Assembly: GCA_018400255.1 (NCBI GenBank)
Contig: JAGYMO010000058.1
Location: forward strand, 1 to 9,794
Origin: Deltaproteobacteria bacterium
GTDB lineage: Bacteria; Desulfobacterota; DSM-4660; Desulfatiglandales; B25-G16
Direction: 5' to 3'
Length of the DNA stretch: 9,794 nt
Part shown: piece after piece, positions 1 to 6,826 of the stretch
Layout of the letters: every line of letters starts with the position of its first letter
How positions within the stretch are numbered: the stretch's first letter is position 1
Program-made: the position numbers and the translations under genes
Notes under the pieces: generated by a model
What the model saw: the letters and a program-made list of their open reading frames with translations, nothing else
Database searches by the model: none
What the model was told of the DNA's origin: nothing

Positions 1-624
1 ACAATGGGGAATGAAAAGGAGCGTAACTTGAGGTCAGCCTTATTTTTTATAGGCGACAAAGAATTAATCCCTGATTTAGCGAAGGTTCTTCTTTACGCGC
101 ATAGTGTACACAGTGTTTTATACCAAAAAATTGGAGGACTTATTGGAGATAATGCCGCTGAGGTTATCCTTCTAAGCGATGAATGGCGACTTTTATTACC
201 GATCAGGACGAAAAAGAGCTCGGACTGGGAGGATAGGCTATTATTGCTTAAGGATAATGAACTTTTTGAGATGCCAAATGTTGTGAGGTATCTCGTTAGG
301 TATTCCTTGGACACAGGAAAGTGGGATATAAGAAATGCAGTCTTGGAATTTTTTAGAGATTTAAAAGATCCAAACTTTAATCAGATGCCGGATTTAGCAC
401 AATCTATAATAAAACGATCTCTTAATAATACTATAGATGCAAACCAAATAAAAAAGGCATGCATGGAGCTTTCCTTAATTAACAGGGTCGATTCTTTAAT
501 AGCCGAGCTTAAGGCTGCTGGTTTTATGAGTCCCAAGTTAGGCCCTCTCGTAGAGGCGTCAATGCTTGGGACTCCTTTATATGAATTAAACCCCTCCCTT
601 TTTCCCCCAGAAATTAACGCTTAA
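1..624 (+). CDS. Hypothetical protein, probably C-terminal part of a longer gene
   Basis: I do not recognise this protein. The frame is open to the left edge of the window and the first ATG is at base 4, with only three bases before it, so no ribosome binding site can be judged. It may be a complete 206-residue protein or, more likely, the 3' end of a longer one. The visible part is soluble, with no membrane segment, signal peptide or Cys cluster. It is rich in Leu, Ile, Asn and Lys and seems largely helical; runs such as LIPDLAKVLLYAH and DIRNAVLEFFRDL suggest an alpha-helical repeat or a scaffold-like domain, but I cannot assign a family. It ends in a Pro-rich tail (PLYELNPSLFPPEINA) before a TAA. 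About 400 bases separate it from the next gene, so it is probably not in the same transcript. Confidence is high that it is coding and low on function. Confidence 0.6.
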   Translation, partial: TMGNEKERNLRSALFFIGDKELIPDLAKVLLYAHSVHSVLYQKIGGLIGDNAAEVILLSDEWRLLLPIRTKKSSDWEDRLLLLKDNELFEMPNVVRYLVRYSLDTGKWDIRNAVLEFFRDLKDPNFNQMPDLAQSIIKRSLNNTIDANQIKKACMELSLINRVDSLIAELKAAGFMSPKLGPLVEASMLGTPLYELNPSLFPPEINA

Positions 625-1025
625 TAGATGACTATAATGTTAGTATTACTGCGTTAGTTATAATTGTTTAGAGTGAAAGAAACAAAAGGAAAGATACAGA
701 TACAAGTTTTATCTTTCAGAGATCTGTTTCCAAAATTTTTCATTTTAAACGCTATACACAAAGATAGTTACAATCGGGGGTTAGGTGCACTTTAAAAAAT
801 TGTTTGCTTTGGTAAGGAATATTTTTTGGGGGCTTTAATTTAATTATTTGTACTAAACTGATGGAGGAAGATCTAAGAAGTGCGTAAGTAAATAAGAGAT
901 ATATTACAATAATCTTTTCCTTGGCAGCTTAATGTGCTTTGGCTTCAAGCTGTTTTTGTCTTTATGCTTGCGTAAACCTGGATGGCAAAGCAGGTGTTAT
1001 TCTTAGAACATGGAGATTTAAAGTT
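625..1025. other. Noncoding region upstream of the B-box/corrinoid activator operon
   Basis: There is no credible gene here. It is AT-rich with frequent stops in all forward frames. The open frame starting at TTG 939 joins the B-box protein but has no Shine-Dalgarno sequence and encodes an unconvincing 29-residue extension, so I treat 939-1025 as leader. A good Shine-Dalgarno string (GGAGG at 863-867) is followed only by frames that stop within a few codons. The promoter of the following operon should lie here, but I could not find a well-matched sigma-70 or sigma-54 site. A hairpin at 689-717 is listed separately. Confidence 0.55.
689..717. repeat. Inverted repeat, 8-bp stem
   Basis: GAAAGATA at 689-696 is perfectly complementary to TATCTTTC at 710-717, with a 13-base loop. 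No T-run follows, so it is not an obvious terminator for the upstream gene. It could be an operator or a weak hairpin. The stem is AT-rich and could arise by chance. Confidence 0.35.
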
Positions 1026-1241
1026 ATGAAATGTCGTTTTCACCCTGATAGGGAGGCCAAGGTGACTTGCCAGAAGATGGGCCTTGGCTATTGCCAGGAA
1101 TGTTTGGATAATTGTGAGGCGTGTACAGATCCATGTACTTATTGTAAGTTCAGATCATCGTGCATTATATGGGAACTTTGTAGAAAAAGCGAAAAACGTT
1201 ACAGAATGGAAAGAGAGGCAAAGGGAGTAAATAGTAAATAA
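1026..1241 (+). CDS. Small Cys-rich B-box-type zinc-binding protein
   Basis: A 71-residue protein with ten cysteines. The N-terminal half has a B-box-like metal pattern, with C3, H6, C15, C23 and C26 in a C-x2-H-P...A-x3-C...GYC-x2-CL arrangement. A second cluster follows (C30, C33, C37, C40, C46, C52), then a basic Lys/Arg/Glu tail. There is no signal peptide, so it should be cytoplasmic. I chose ATG 1026 because GGAG at 1012-1015 sits ten bases upstream, the same spacing as for the next gene. The alternative start at TTG 939 has no ribosome binding site and spoils the match to the B-box. The stop is 29 bases before the corrinoid activator, so the two are probably co-transcribed. A metal- or Fe-S-handling role beside that iron-sulfur activator is plausible but inferred. 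Pairing of small B-box proteins with ASKHA activators is, as I recall, recurrent in Desulfobacterota. Confidence 0.8.
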   Translation: MKCRFHPDREAKVTCQKMGLGYCQECLDNCEACTDPCTYCKFRSSCIIWELCRKSEKRYRMEREAKGVNSK

Positions 1242-1270
1242 TGATATCTAAGATATGGAGAATATAAATA

Positions 1271-3208
1271 ATGAGCATTTATAAGATTAATTTTATGCCG
1301 GACGGCAGGAAGGTTGAAGTAAAGGCGAGTACCATTTTAATTGAGGCCGCAAAGAAGGCGGGTGTTTATGTAAACAGTCTATGCGGGGGCCAGGGAGTCT
1401 GTGGAAAATGTAAAGTACAAGTTACTAAAGGGAAATTTAAACCTGATAAGAATTCAATAGCCTTTTTTAGTAAGGAAGAGATAAAAAAAGGTTATGTCCT
1501 TGCATGCCAGACTGAGGTCATTGATGATCTTGAGGTATTTATTCCGCCTGAATCGCGTATTGAATCAGAGCAGATTTTGATGGATGAGTCTGTAGTTGAT
1601 TATAGTAAACCAGAGGCGGTTTCTGTAGCAAGGGTAGCGTCTGATCCCCTTTCTTTTTTTGAACCTTTAGTACAGAAGATATACTTGGGACTCCCAGCAC
1701 CTACCTCTGAGGATAATATAGCCGACATTGACCGTGTTATTAGAGAGATCAGAAAAAAGTTAAACTATCATTCCTTTGAAATATCATTCCATTGCCTCCG
1801 GGGTTTGGCGGAAAAGTTGCGTAATAATGATTGGAAGATAACAGCTACCATTGTTAAACACGGTGATATATGGAGAATATCACAGATAGAACCCGGAGAT
1901 ACAAGTAATGATAACTATGGTATAGCCGTTGATGTTGGAACTACGACTATTGTGGCACAGTTGATACATTTAAAAACCGGCAGGGTAATTGGTGTAGAGG
2001 CTAGCCATAATCTTCAGGCTCATTATGGTGAAGACGTCATATCGAGAATTGTATTTTCATGCGGTAGAGAAAAGGGGCTTAACCCTCTTCACGAGGCTGT
2101 GGTGGAAAACATTAATAGTCTAATTAAAAACCTTTGCGAAAAGAAGGGGGTAAATATTGGGGATATCAATTCTATTGTTGCTGCAGGCAATACCACTATG
2201 AGTCATCTTCTTTTAGGACTTGTTCCATGTTCAATTAGATTAGATCCTTATGTTCCGACTGCCCATATTTTTCCCCAGATATTGGCCAGCGATATAAATA
2301 TTCATGGAAATCCGGAAGCGGTGTTGGAGACAATCGCAGATGTTGCCAGCTATGTAGGTGGTGACATAGTAGCCGGCGTTTTAGCTACTGGCATTGCTGA
2401 TAAGCCTGAAACAAAGCTATTGATAGATGTTGGGACAAACGGAGAGATTGCCATGGGCAACAATGATTGGCTTGTTTGCTGCTCAGCTTCTGCAGGGCCG
2501 GCATTTGAAGGAGGAGGAATTAACTATGGTATGAGAGCTACATTAGGCGCTATTGAGAAAATTGAAATAGATAAAGATGAGGTCAAATATAAATTGATTG
2601 GGAAGGTAAAACCGAGAGGCATTTGCGGTTCAGGATTGATTGACTGCCTTTATGAGCTTGTTCGAAACAAGATTATTGACCAACAGGGAAATTTTAACCT
2701 TTCTCTAAAGAGTGAGAGGCTAATTGAGATAGACGATGAGCCAGCGTACATCATCGCATTTTCTAATGAAACAGAGAATGGAGAAAATATTACGATTAAC
2801 GAATCGGAAATAAGCAATCTGATAAGATCAAAAGGTGCTGTTTTTGCGGCTATTAAATCGCTTGTAGATTATATAGGCATGGGTTTTGATGCTATAGACA
2901 CCTTTTTCGTCGCGGGTGGTTTTGGGAATTATTTAAATATTCCAAAGGCCATCGCTATAGGCCTTTTGCCGGATATTGACCCGAACAAGATTAAATTTGT
3001 TGGCAATAGCTCCCTCATGGGCGCCCGCATGGCCCTTTTATCCAGCCATGCCTTTGACAGAACCATCGAGATAGCAAAGATGATGACAAACATAGAGCTT
3101 TCTACATACCTGCCTTTTATGGATGAGTATGTGGCAAGTCTATTCTTACCCCATACAGAAAGGAGATTGTTTCCGTCAGTAGATTATTGGCCAGAGCAGT
3201 CGGGGTAA
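1271..3208 (+). CDS. [2Fe-2S] ASKHA-domain reductive activator of corrinoid protein (RACE/RACo family)
   Basis: This cytoplasmic protein uses ATP and an iron-sulfur centre to re-reduce inactive Co(II) corrinoid proteins to Co(I), rescuing methyltransferase systems or the Wood-Ljungdahl corrinoid Fe-S protein. Residues 1-95 form a plant-type [2Fe-2S] ferredoxin domain with ligands C38, C44, C47 and C79 (CGGQGVCGKC...ACQ). A linker and middle region follow. The ASKHA ATPase-like part starts at DVGTTT (221-226) and includes AAGNTTMSHLLLG, LLIDVGTNGEIAMGN, GPAFEGGGINYGMRA, ICGSGLIDCLYEL and the late VAGGFGNYLNIPKA motif, as in the RACo C-terminal domain. At 645 residues it is full length for the family. 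ATG 1271 has GGAG at 1257-1260, ten bases upstream. No corrinoid protein or methyltransferase gene is in the window, so the substrate cannot be named. It is probably in an operon with the B-box protein upstream. Family is sure; partner is unknown. Confidence 0.93.
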   Translation: MSIYKINFMPDGRKVEVKASTILIEAAKKAGVYVNSLCGGQGVCGKCKVQVTKGKFKPDKNSIAFFSKEEIKKGYVLACQTEVIDDLEVFIPPESRIESEQILMDESVVDYSKPEAVSVARVASDPLSFFEPLVQKIYLGLPAPTSEDNIADIDRVIREIRKKLNYHSFEISFHCLRGLAEKLRNNDWKITATIVKHGDIWRISQIEPGDTSNDNYGIAVDVGTTTIVAQLIHLKTGRVIGVEASHNLQAHYGEDVISRIVFSCGREKGLNPLHEAVVENINSLIKNLCEKKGVNIGDINSIVAAGNTTMSHLLLGLVPCSIRLDPYVPTAHIFPQILASDINIHGNPEAVLETIADVASYVGGDIVAGVLATGIADKPETKLLIDVGTNGEIAMGNNDWLVCCSASAGPAFEGGGINYGMRATLGAIEKIEIDKDEVKYKLIGKVKPRGICGSGLIDCLYELVRNKIIDQQGNFNLSLKSERLIEIDDEPAYIIAFSNETENGENITINESEISNLIRSKGAVFAAIKSLVDYIGMGFDAIDTFFVAGGFGNYLNIPKAIAIGLLPDIDPNKIKFVGNSSLMGARMALLSSHAFDRTIEIAKMMTNIELSTYLPFMDEYVASLFLPHTERRLFPSVDYWPEQSG

Positions 3209-3249
3209 AATGACTTTTTACGAACCCATCAATATTGAGTAATGAGAAA

Positions 3250-3267
3250 TGAGTTCCGGGTAACTCA
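3250..3267. repeat. Inverted repeat upstream of the sigma-54 regulator
   Basis: TGAGTT (3250-3255) and AACTCA (3262-3267) form a perfect 6-bp inverted repeat around CCGGGT. It lies 42 bases after the activator stop and 48 bases before the regulator start. No T-run follows immediately, so a terminator is unlikely. It is compatible with an operator for the regulator gene, but the evidence is only the symmetry. Confidence 0.35.
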
Positions 3268-3315
3268 GCTTAAAGATATAGCGTTTTTCTTTATTTTTAG
3301 GGAGGCTGTTCTATT

Positions 3316-4674
3316 TTGGATAAGATTTTTTTAAAAAATTATAAGAATATTTTGAACAGTGTTTCCTTTGGTATTTTTACTGTTGATAGACAATGGAGGA
3401 TTACATTTTTTAACAAAGTTGCTGAAGAGATTACAGGACTTTCAGAGAAGGATGTTCTTGGAAAATACTGCCATGATGTTTTTAAGCGGGGGCTTTGCCC
3501 TAGAGGTTGTTATCTTAAAGAGGCCATTAAGTCAAAAAGGGATAATTCCGGAGGGGACGTTGTTATATTAAACAAGTTTAAGCAGGCTGTGCCTATTAGC
3601 ATTACCGGATCTGTATTAAAAGATGAAGATGGCAATCTGATTGGAGGTGTTGGCTCCTTTAGGGATAGATACCGTGAAGTTACCCTGGAAAAGAAACTCA
3701 AGGAATCCTATGAAATCGGTGATATCGTTGGCAGGGATGAGAAGATGAAGAAAATCTTTGAGATGCTTCCATCAGTTGCTGAAAGCCTTTCAAGTATCTT
3801 GATTTTAGGAGAAACTGGCACTGGAAAGGATTTGATAGCCAGGGCCCTTCATAATCTATCTAATCGTTCGGAAGGGCCATATATAAAGATAAACTGCGCT
3901 GCTCTCCCTGAACACCTTTTAGAATCAGAGCTGTTTGGATATATAGAGGGTGCATTTACTGATGCTAAGAAAAATAAACCCGGAATGTTTCAACTTGCAC
4001 AGGGAGGGACTATATTCTTAGATGAAATAGGCGATTTGCCGATGATGCTTCAAAGCAAAATCCTTCAAGTGTTGGATGATAAGGAGTTTTTCCCTTTAGG
4101 TTCTACCAAGCCTGTTAAGGTAGATGTGAGGGTTGTTTCCTCTACAAACAAAGACATCAGGGGCATGATAGAACATAATCTTTTTCGAAGTGATTTGTAT
4201 TACAGGTTAAATGTAATAGAAATTCTCTTGCCCCCATTGAGAGAGAGAAAAGCTGATATCCCGTTACTCATTGAGAAATTTTTAGCTGATTCTAATCTTG
4301 ATATGAACAGGAGTATAGCCAATGTTTCCAAAAGGTCTATGCAATTACTTTTAAGATATGATTATCCTGGAAATATCCGGGAGTTAAAGAATATAATTGA
4401 AAACGCTGTTGTTCTTAGCGAGGATGAAATCATTCATCATTATGACTTATCCCAAGTACTGTTTGAGAAAGGACCTGCAGAATCTAAATTGAGGGTTCTG
4501 CGCGTTTCATCGCAAGATAGCCTAAAACCATTGGCGGTTAGTGAGCGTGCAACTATTCTAGAATTTTTAGACCAATGCAAGTGGGATTTGAAAGAGACTG
4601 CCAGGCTTTTGCATATTGACAGGAGTACACTGTGGAGGAAAATGAAAAAGTACAACCTTTCGCCTATTTCATAA
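3316..4674 (+). CDS. PAS-domain sigma-54-dependent transcriptional activator (NtrC-type AAA+)
   Basis: A 452-residue enhancer-binding protein that drives sigma-54 RNA polymerase in response to a signal read by its PAS domain. The PAS domain covers about residues 8-125 and carries C52, C61 and C65 (HDVFKRGLCPRGC), a cluster suited to redox or metal sensing. The AAA+ domain covers about 135-370, with Walker A GETGTGKD at 165-172, the sigma-54 contact loop read as GAFTDA at 212-217 rather than the usual GAFTGA, Walker B IFLDEIGD at 233-240, and LPPLRERKADIP with the arginine-finger region. The C-terminus is a Fis-type helix-turn-helix (ETARLLHIDRSTLWRKMKKY). The start is TTG 3316, supported by AGGGAGG at 3299-3305, ten bases upstream. 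There is no receiver domain, so it is a one-component regulator or is controlled by protein contacts. It lies 107 bases after the corrinoid activator and before the cytochrome; either could be its target. Confidence 0.93.
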   Translation: MDKIFLKNYKNILNSVSFGIFTVDRQWRITFFNKVAEEITGLSEKDVLGKYCHDVFKRGLCPRGCYLKEAIKSKRDNSGGDVVILNKFKQAVPISITGSVLKDEDGNLIGGVGSFRDRYREVTLEKKLKESYEIGDIVGRDEKMKKIFEMLPSVAESLSSILILGETGTGKDLIARALHNLSNRSEGPYIKINCAALPEHLLESELFGYIEGAFTDAKKNKPGMFQLAQGGTIFLDEIGDLPMMLQSKILQVLDDKEFFPLGSTKPVKVDVRVVSSTNKDIRGMIEHNLFRSDLYYRLNVIEILLPPLRERKADIPLLIEKFLADSNLDMNRSIANVSKRSMQLLLRYDYPGNIRELKNIIENAVVLSEDEIIHHYDLSQVLFEKGPAESKLRVLRVSSQDSLKPLAVSERATILEFLDQCKWDLKETARLLHIDRSTLWRKMKKYNLSPIS

Positions 4675-4710
4675 ACAGGTTAAAAATTTTCGAATTTTAC
4701 CACAAAAATT

Positions 4711-4739
4711 TTGACATTGCATTTTGTGTATGCTATGTA
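4711..4739 (+). promoter_or_regulatory. Sigma-70-type promoter candidate
   Basis: A perfect TTGACA (-35) at 4711-4716 is followed after 17 bases by TATGTA at 4734-4739, with TGC just before it like an extended -10. The -10 matches TATAAT in only three positions. The upstream side is an A/T tract resembling an UP element, including a small AT hairpin around 4683-4698. It lies 36 bases after the regulator stop and would give the cytochrome transcript an untranslated leader of about 275 bases. Confidence 0.45.
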
Positions 4740-4823
4740 TTATTTTAAACTAAATGTAATATAGGTTTTTATAAATTTTAATTTTCTCCCATTTTTCAAC
4801 CTTTTTCGGCGTTTGCCAATAAT

Positions 4824-4874
4824 CGCCTAAATCAACTACCCATACACCTAAACACTTACAGAATGGATTAGGCG
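4824..4874. repeat. Long-spaced inverted repeat in the cytochrome leader
   Basis: CGCCTAAATC at 4824-4833 is complementary to GATTAGGCG at 4866-4874 apart from one extra A, with a spacer of 32 bases. A third related string, CACCTAAAC, lies inside the spacer (about 4846-4854). In RNA it could close a structured leader; in DNA it could be a paired regulator site. This part of an otherwise featureless 348-base intergenic region (4675-5022) is also richer in G and C than its flanks. No known riboswitch core was recognised. Confidence 0.4.
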
Positions 4875-4936
4875 TAGCATTATTTATCTCCAGTGAATTG
4901 AAAATCAGCACATGGAGACTCTACCTTAAGAAATAT

Positions 4937-4968
4937 ATGATTTTGAAGATACATGATCTTTGAAGAAT
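4937..4968. repeat. Imperfect tandem direct repeat upstream of the cytochrome
   Basis: ATGATTTTGAAGAT at 4937-4950 recurs as ATGATCTTTGAAGAAT at 4953-4968, spaced by about one and a half to two DNA helical turns. It lies 55-85 bases before the cytochrome start. Tandem sites of this kind often bind activators or response regulators, but the sequence is AT-rich and may be fortuitous. Confidence 0.3.
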
Positions 4969-5022
4969 CTATGTAAATTTATAAAAGGTTACTTTTTAAT
5001 ATAGAAAGGAGGGTGTTTTACA

Positions 5023-6357
5023 ATGAAGCGATTATGGAAGACTGTAGTTTCTGTTGTTTTTTTCGTAATTTTTGTTGTTGGAAGCCCTATTGTAATTAAT
5101 GCATCTGAGGAAAGCGAGTGCTTTAAATGTCACTCTAGTGCTAAAAAATTGATAGACGCAACAAGAGAGATTGCAAAAAACAAATCTACTGTTAAGTCTG
5201 CACAATCAGAAGGTGAGGGCTGAGGCGGGGCTGTGGAGCCGTTGGCCCCGCATGAAAAGATCTTTGTTGACAGTGACTTTTTAGAGGACGAGAATCATGG
5301 ACAGATAGCATGTGTTGATTGCCATGGTGGTAATCCTGATGATCCGGATTGGAAAACAGCCCATAATGGCGTTGTTAAAGACCCTACTTACCCGGATGCA
5401 GAAAAGGCATGTGGCGAGTGTCATGACGAGATTACTGAAAATTACAAAACAAGCCTTCATGTAAGTCTAAGACCTTACAAATTGATAATGGACCAGAGGG
5501 CAACTGCTAATTCGGTTGTATACAATAAGTTAGGCTGTGCTATGGAAAAAAACTGCTCTTCGTGCCACAGTAGCTGTGGTCAATGTCATATAAGTAGGCC
5601 GGAATCAGTTGAGGGTGGATTTTTGGAGGGTCATTTATTTACGAGGAAGCCGCCCATGCAAGAGGTTTGCACTGCATGCCACGGTAGTCGAGTACAAAAG
5701 GAATATTTTGGAGAGAATGAGGGAACGAACCCGGATGTTCATAAGGCGAAATACATGAAGTGTGATAAGTGCCACACAGGCGAAGAGATGCATGGCGACG
5801 GAAAGGAATATGAACACAGGTATGCCGTTGAGAATGGCCCCAAATGCATTGACTGCCACGATGAAATTTATGATAAAAATGCGGAGAATGTTATAACCCA
5901 TAGAATACATAAGGATAAGGCAACCTGTCAAGTTTGCCATTCCCAGACATATAAGAATTGTTCTTCCTGTCATGTGGCTGATGATGAACACGGGAACAGT
6001 TTCTATAAAACTAAAAGCTCATGGCTTGACTTTAAGATTGGCCTTAATCCATTAAAGTCTGAAAAAAGACCAGAAAAATTTGCAGTTTTAAGGCATGCAC
6101 CTATCGATAAAGAATCATTCGAGTTTTATGTTAAAAATGGACTTGATAATTTCGACAAGCTGCCTACATGGAAATTCGCTACCCCTCATAATGTAGTGAG
6201 AAAGACTAAACAAAACTCCAGTTGTAATTCTTGTCATGGAAATAAGGATCTTTTTTTACTTGAAAAAGATGTGGAGGCGAGTGAAAAGGCGGCAAACAAG
6301 GGAGTAACAGTGCCAGATAGTATGATTCCAAGAAGCCAGAAATGGCAGCCTAAATAA
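5023..6357 (+). CDS. Exported undecaheme c-type cytochrome with in-frame TGA at codon 67 (candidate selenoprotein)
   Basis: A periplasmic or outer-surface electron-transfer protein. Residues 1-27 are a signal peptide (basic MKR, hydrophobic core, likely cleavage after INA). CFKCH at 33-37 is the only heme site before the TGA at 5221-5223. The same frame then runs on without a stop to 6357, adding ten more CxxCH motifs: CVDCH, CGECH, the close pair CSSCH/CGQCH (NCSSCHSSCGQCHISRP), CTACHGSR, CDKCH, CIDCH, CQVCH, CSSCH and CNSCH. That makes 11 hemes in 444 positions. ATG 5023 has a strong AAGGAGGG at 5006-5013. The downstream part alone, from GTG 5233, would lack a signal peptide. Heme is attached outside the cytoplasm, so that product could not mature, and the gene makes sense only if the TGA is read through. 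A GC-rich SECIS-like hairpin region follows the TGA directly. Alternatives are a recent nonsense mutation or a sequencing error. The NCSSCHSSCGQCHISRP and ACHGSR core recalls a widespread multiheme family. Confidence 0.85.
5221..5252 (+). promoter_or_regulatory. TGA codon plus SECIS-like hairpin (candidate recoding element)
   Basis: The in-frame TGA (5221-5223) is followed by a 28-base segment (5224-5251) with 23 G or C, far above its AT-rich surroundings. It has two mutually exclusive folds. Fold A is a perfect 7-bp stem, GCGGGGC (5225-5231) with GCCCCGC (5245-5251). Fold B pairs 5232-5240 with 5244-5252 (one G-U pair, one A-C mismatch) and leaves a GUU loop at 5241-5243, 17 bases after the TGA. 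Fold B agrees with the bacterial SECIS description as I recall it: an apical loop 16-37 bases from UGA with G among its first two bases. No folding or SECIS search was run. Confidence 0.5.
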
Positions 6358-6826
6358 CTGTTGATATACCTTAGAGCAAAAGTCGCCCTGATAACTTAGA
6401 CCAAGCTTTTCTTTTGAAGAAAAGACGGATAATCTTATTACTGTCTATGTTACTGCGGGTTTATGTATAGGTAGATTTTTCTAACGCACTAAAAAACTAC
6501 AGGAGCTTCTCTCGCTTTGAGATAGTAAAAAAGTAGCTTGATAATTTAAACAATGAGGTAATCTATAATTATGGGAGGAATGATAAAAGATTACATTTAA
6601 CTTTGCCGAATATCATAAATAAAAACTTTAGAAAATGCACACCCTGGAAGGTATATTGATCTTTAATCTTGCGTAAGATTATGTAAAGTATTCTCAGAAA
6701 TAAGACTTAGAATATATTGAATCTAGAAAGGGGGTGGTAGAATAAAGTACAATAAAACAATTTTTATTAAGCGATTAATTGTGGCAGTTAAAGCCCAATG
6801 AAAATTAACTAAAAGGAGAAAGACAA
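6358..6826. other. 469-base gene-free region between cytochrome and rhodanese
   Basis: No credible open frame of useful length lies on either strand. Contents seen: a perfect 8-bp stem with a 3-base loop at 6406-6424 (CTTTTCTT/AAGAAAAG), with no T-run after it; a hairpin at 6661-6688; and a strong Shine-Dalgarno-like AAAGGGGGTGG near 6728-6737 with no ATG, GTG or TTG start opening a useful frame behind it. It probably holds the rhodanese promoter or leader, but no clear -35/-10 pair was recognised. A decayed gene is possible. Confidence 0.5.
6661..6688. repeat. Hairpin in the rhodanese upstream region
   Basis: AATCTT (6665-6670) pairs with AAGATT (6675-6680) across a GCGT loop. CTTT (6661-6664) can add four pairs with AAAG (6685-6688) across a four-base bulge. 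It lies about 140 bases before the rhodanese start and has no T-run. It could be an RNA leader element or an operator. Confidence 0.3.

Noticed and set aside
921..938. Sigma-54 promoter TTGGCA...TGTGCT upstream of the B-box gene
   Set aside because: The GG and GC elements are 11 bases apart instead of the strict 10.
939..1025. N-terminal extension of the B-box protein from TTG 939
   Set aside because: It has no Shine-Dalgarno sequence and no resemblance to the family; ATG 1026 has one at the proper distance.
4682..4699. Terminator after the sigma-54 regulator
   Set aside because: The small hairpin with a TTCG loop is made only of A-T pairs and has no T-run, so it is unlikely to terminate transcription.
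4864..4879. Sigma-54 promoter TGG-N10-GC upstream of the cytochrome
   Set aside because: GG and GC spacing is correct, but most other consensus positions fail, and such pairs occur by chance (another is at 6502-6515).
5635..5991. Minus-strand open frame inside the cytochrome gene
   Set aside because: It is the shadow of the CxxCH-rich plus-strand frame, with no ribosome binding site or family resemblance.
5233..6357. A separate cytochrome gene starting at GTG 5233
   Set aside because: TGAGG at 5221-5225 could serve as a weak ribosome binding site, but the product would have no signal peptide and could not receive heme in the periplasm. It is in the same frame as the upstream stub, so one recoded gene is the better reading.
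6644..6660. Sigma-54 promoter CTGGAAGG...TTGAT upstream of the rhodanese
   Set aside because: Spacing is right, but the essential -12 GC is GA and the -24 block lacks the CAC, so it is too weak to call.
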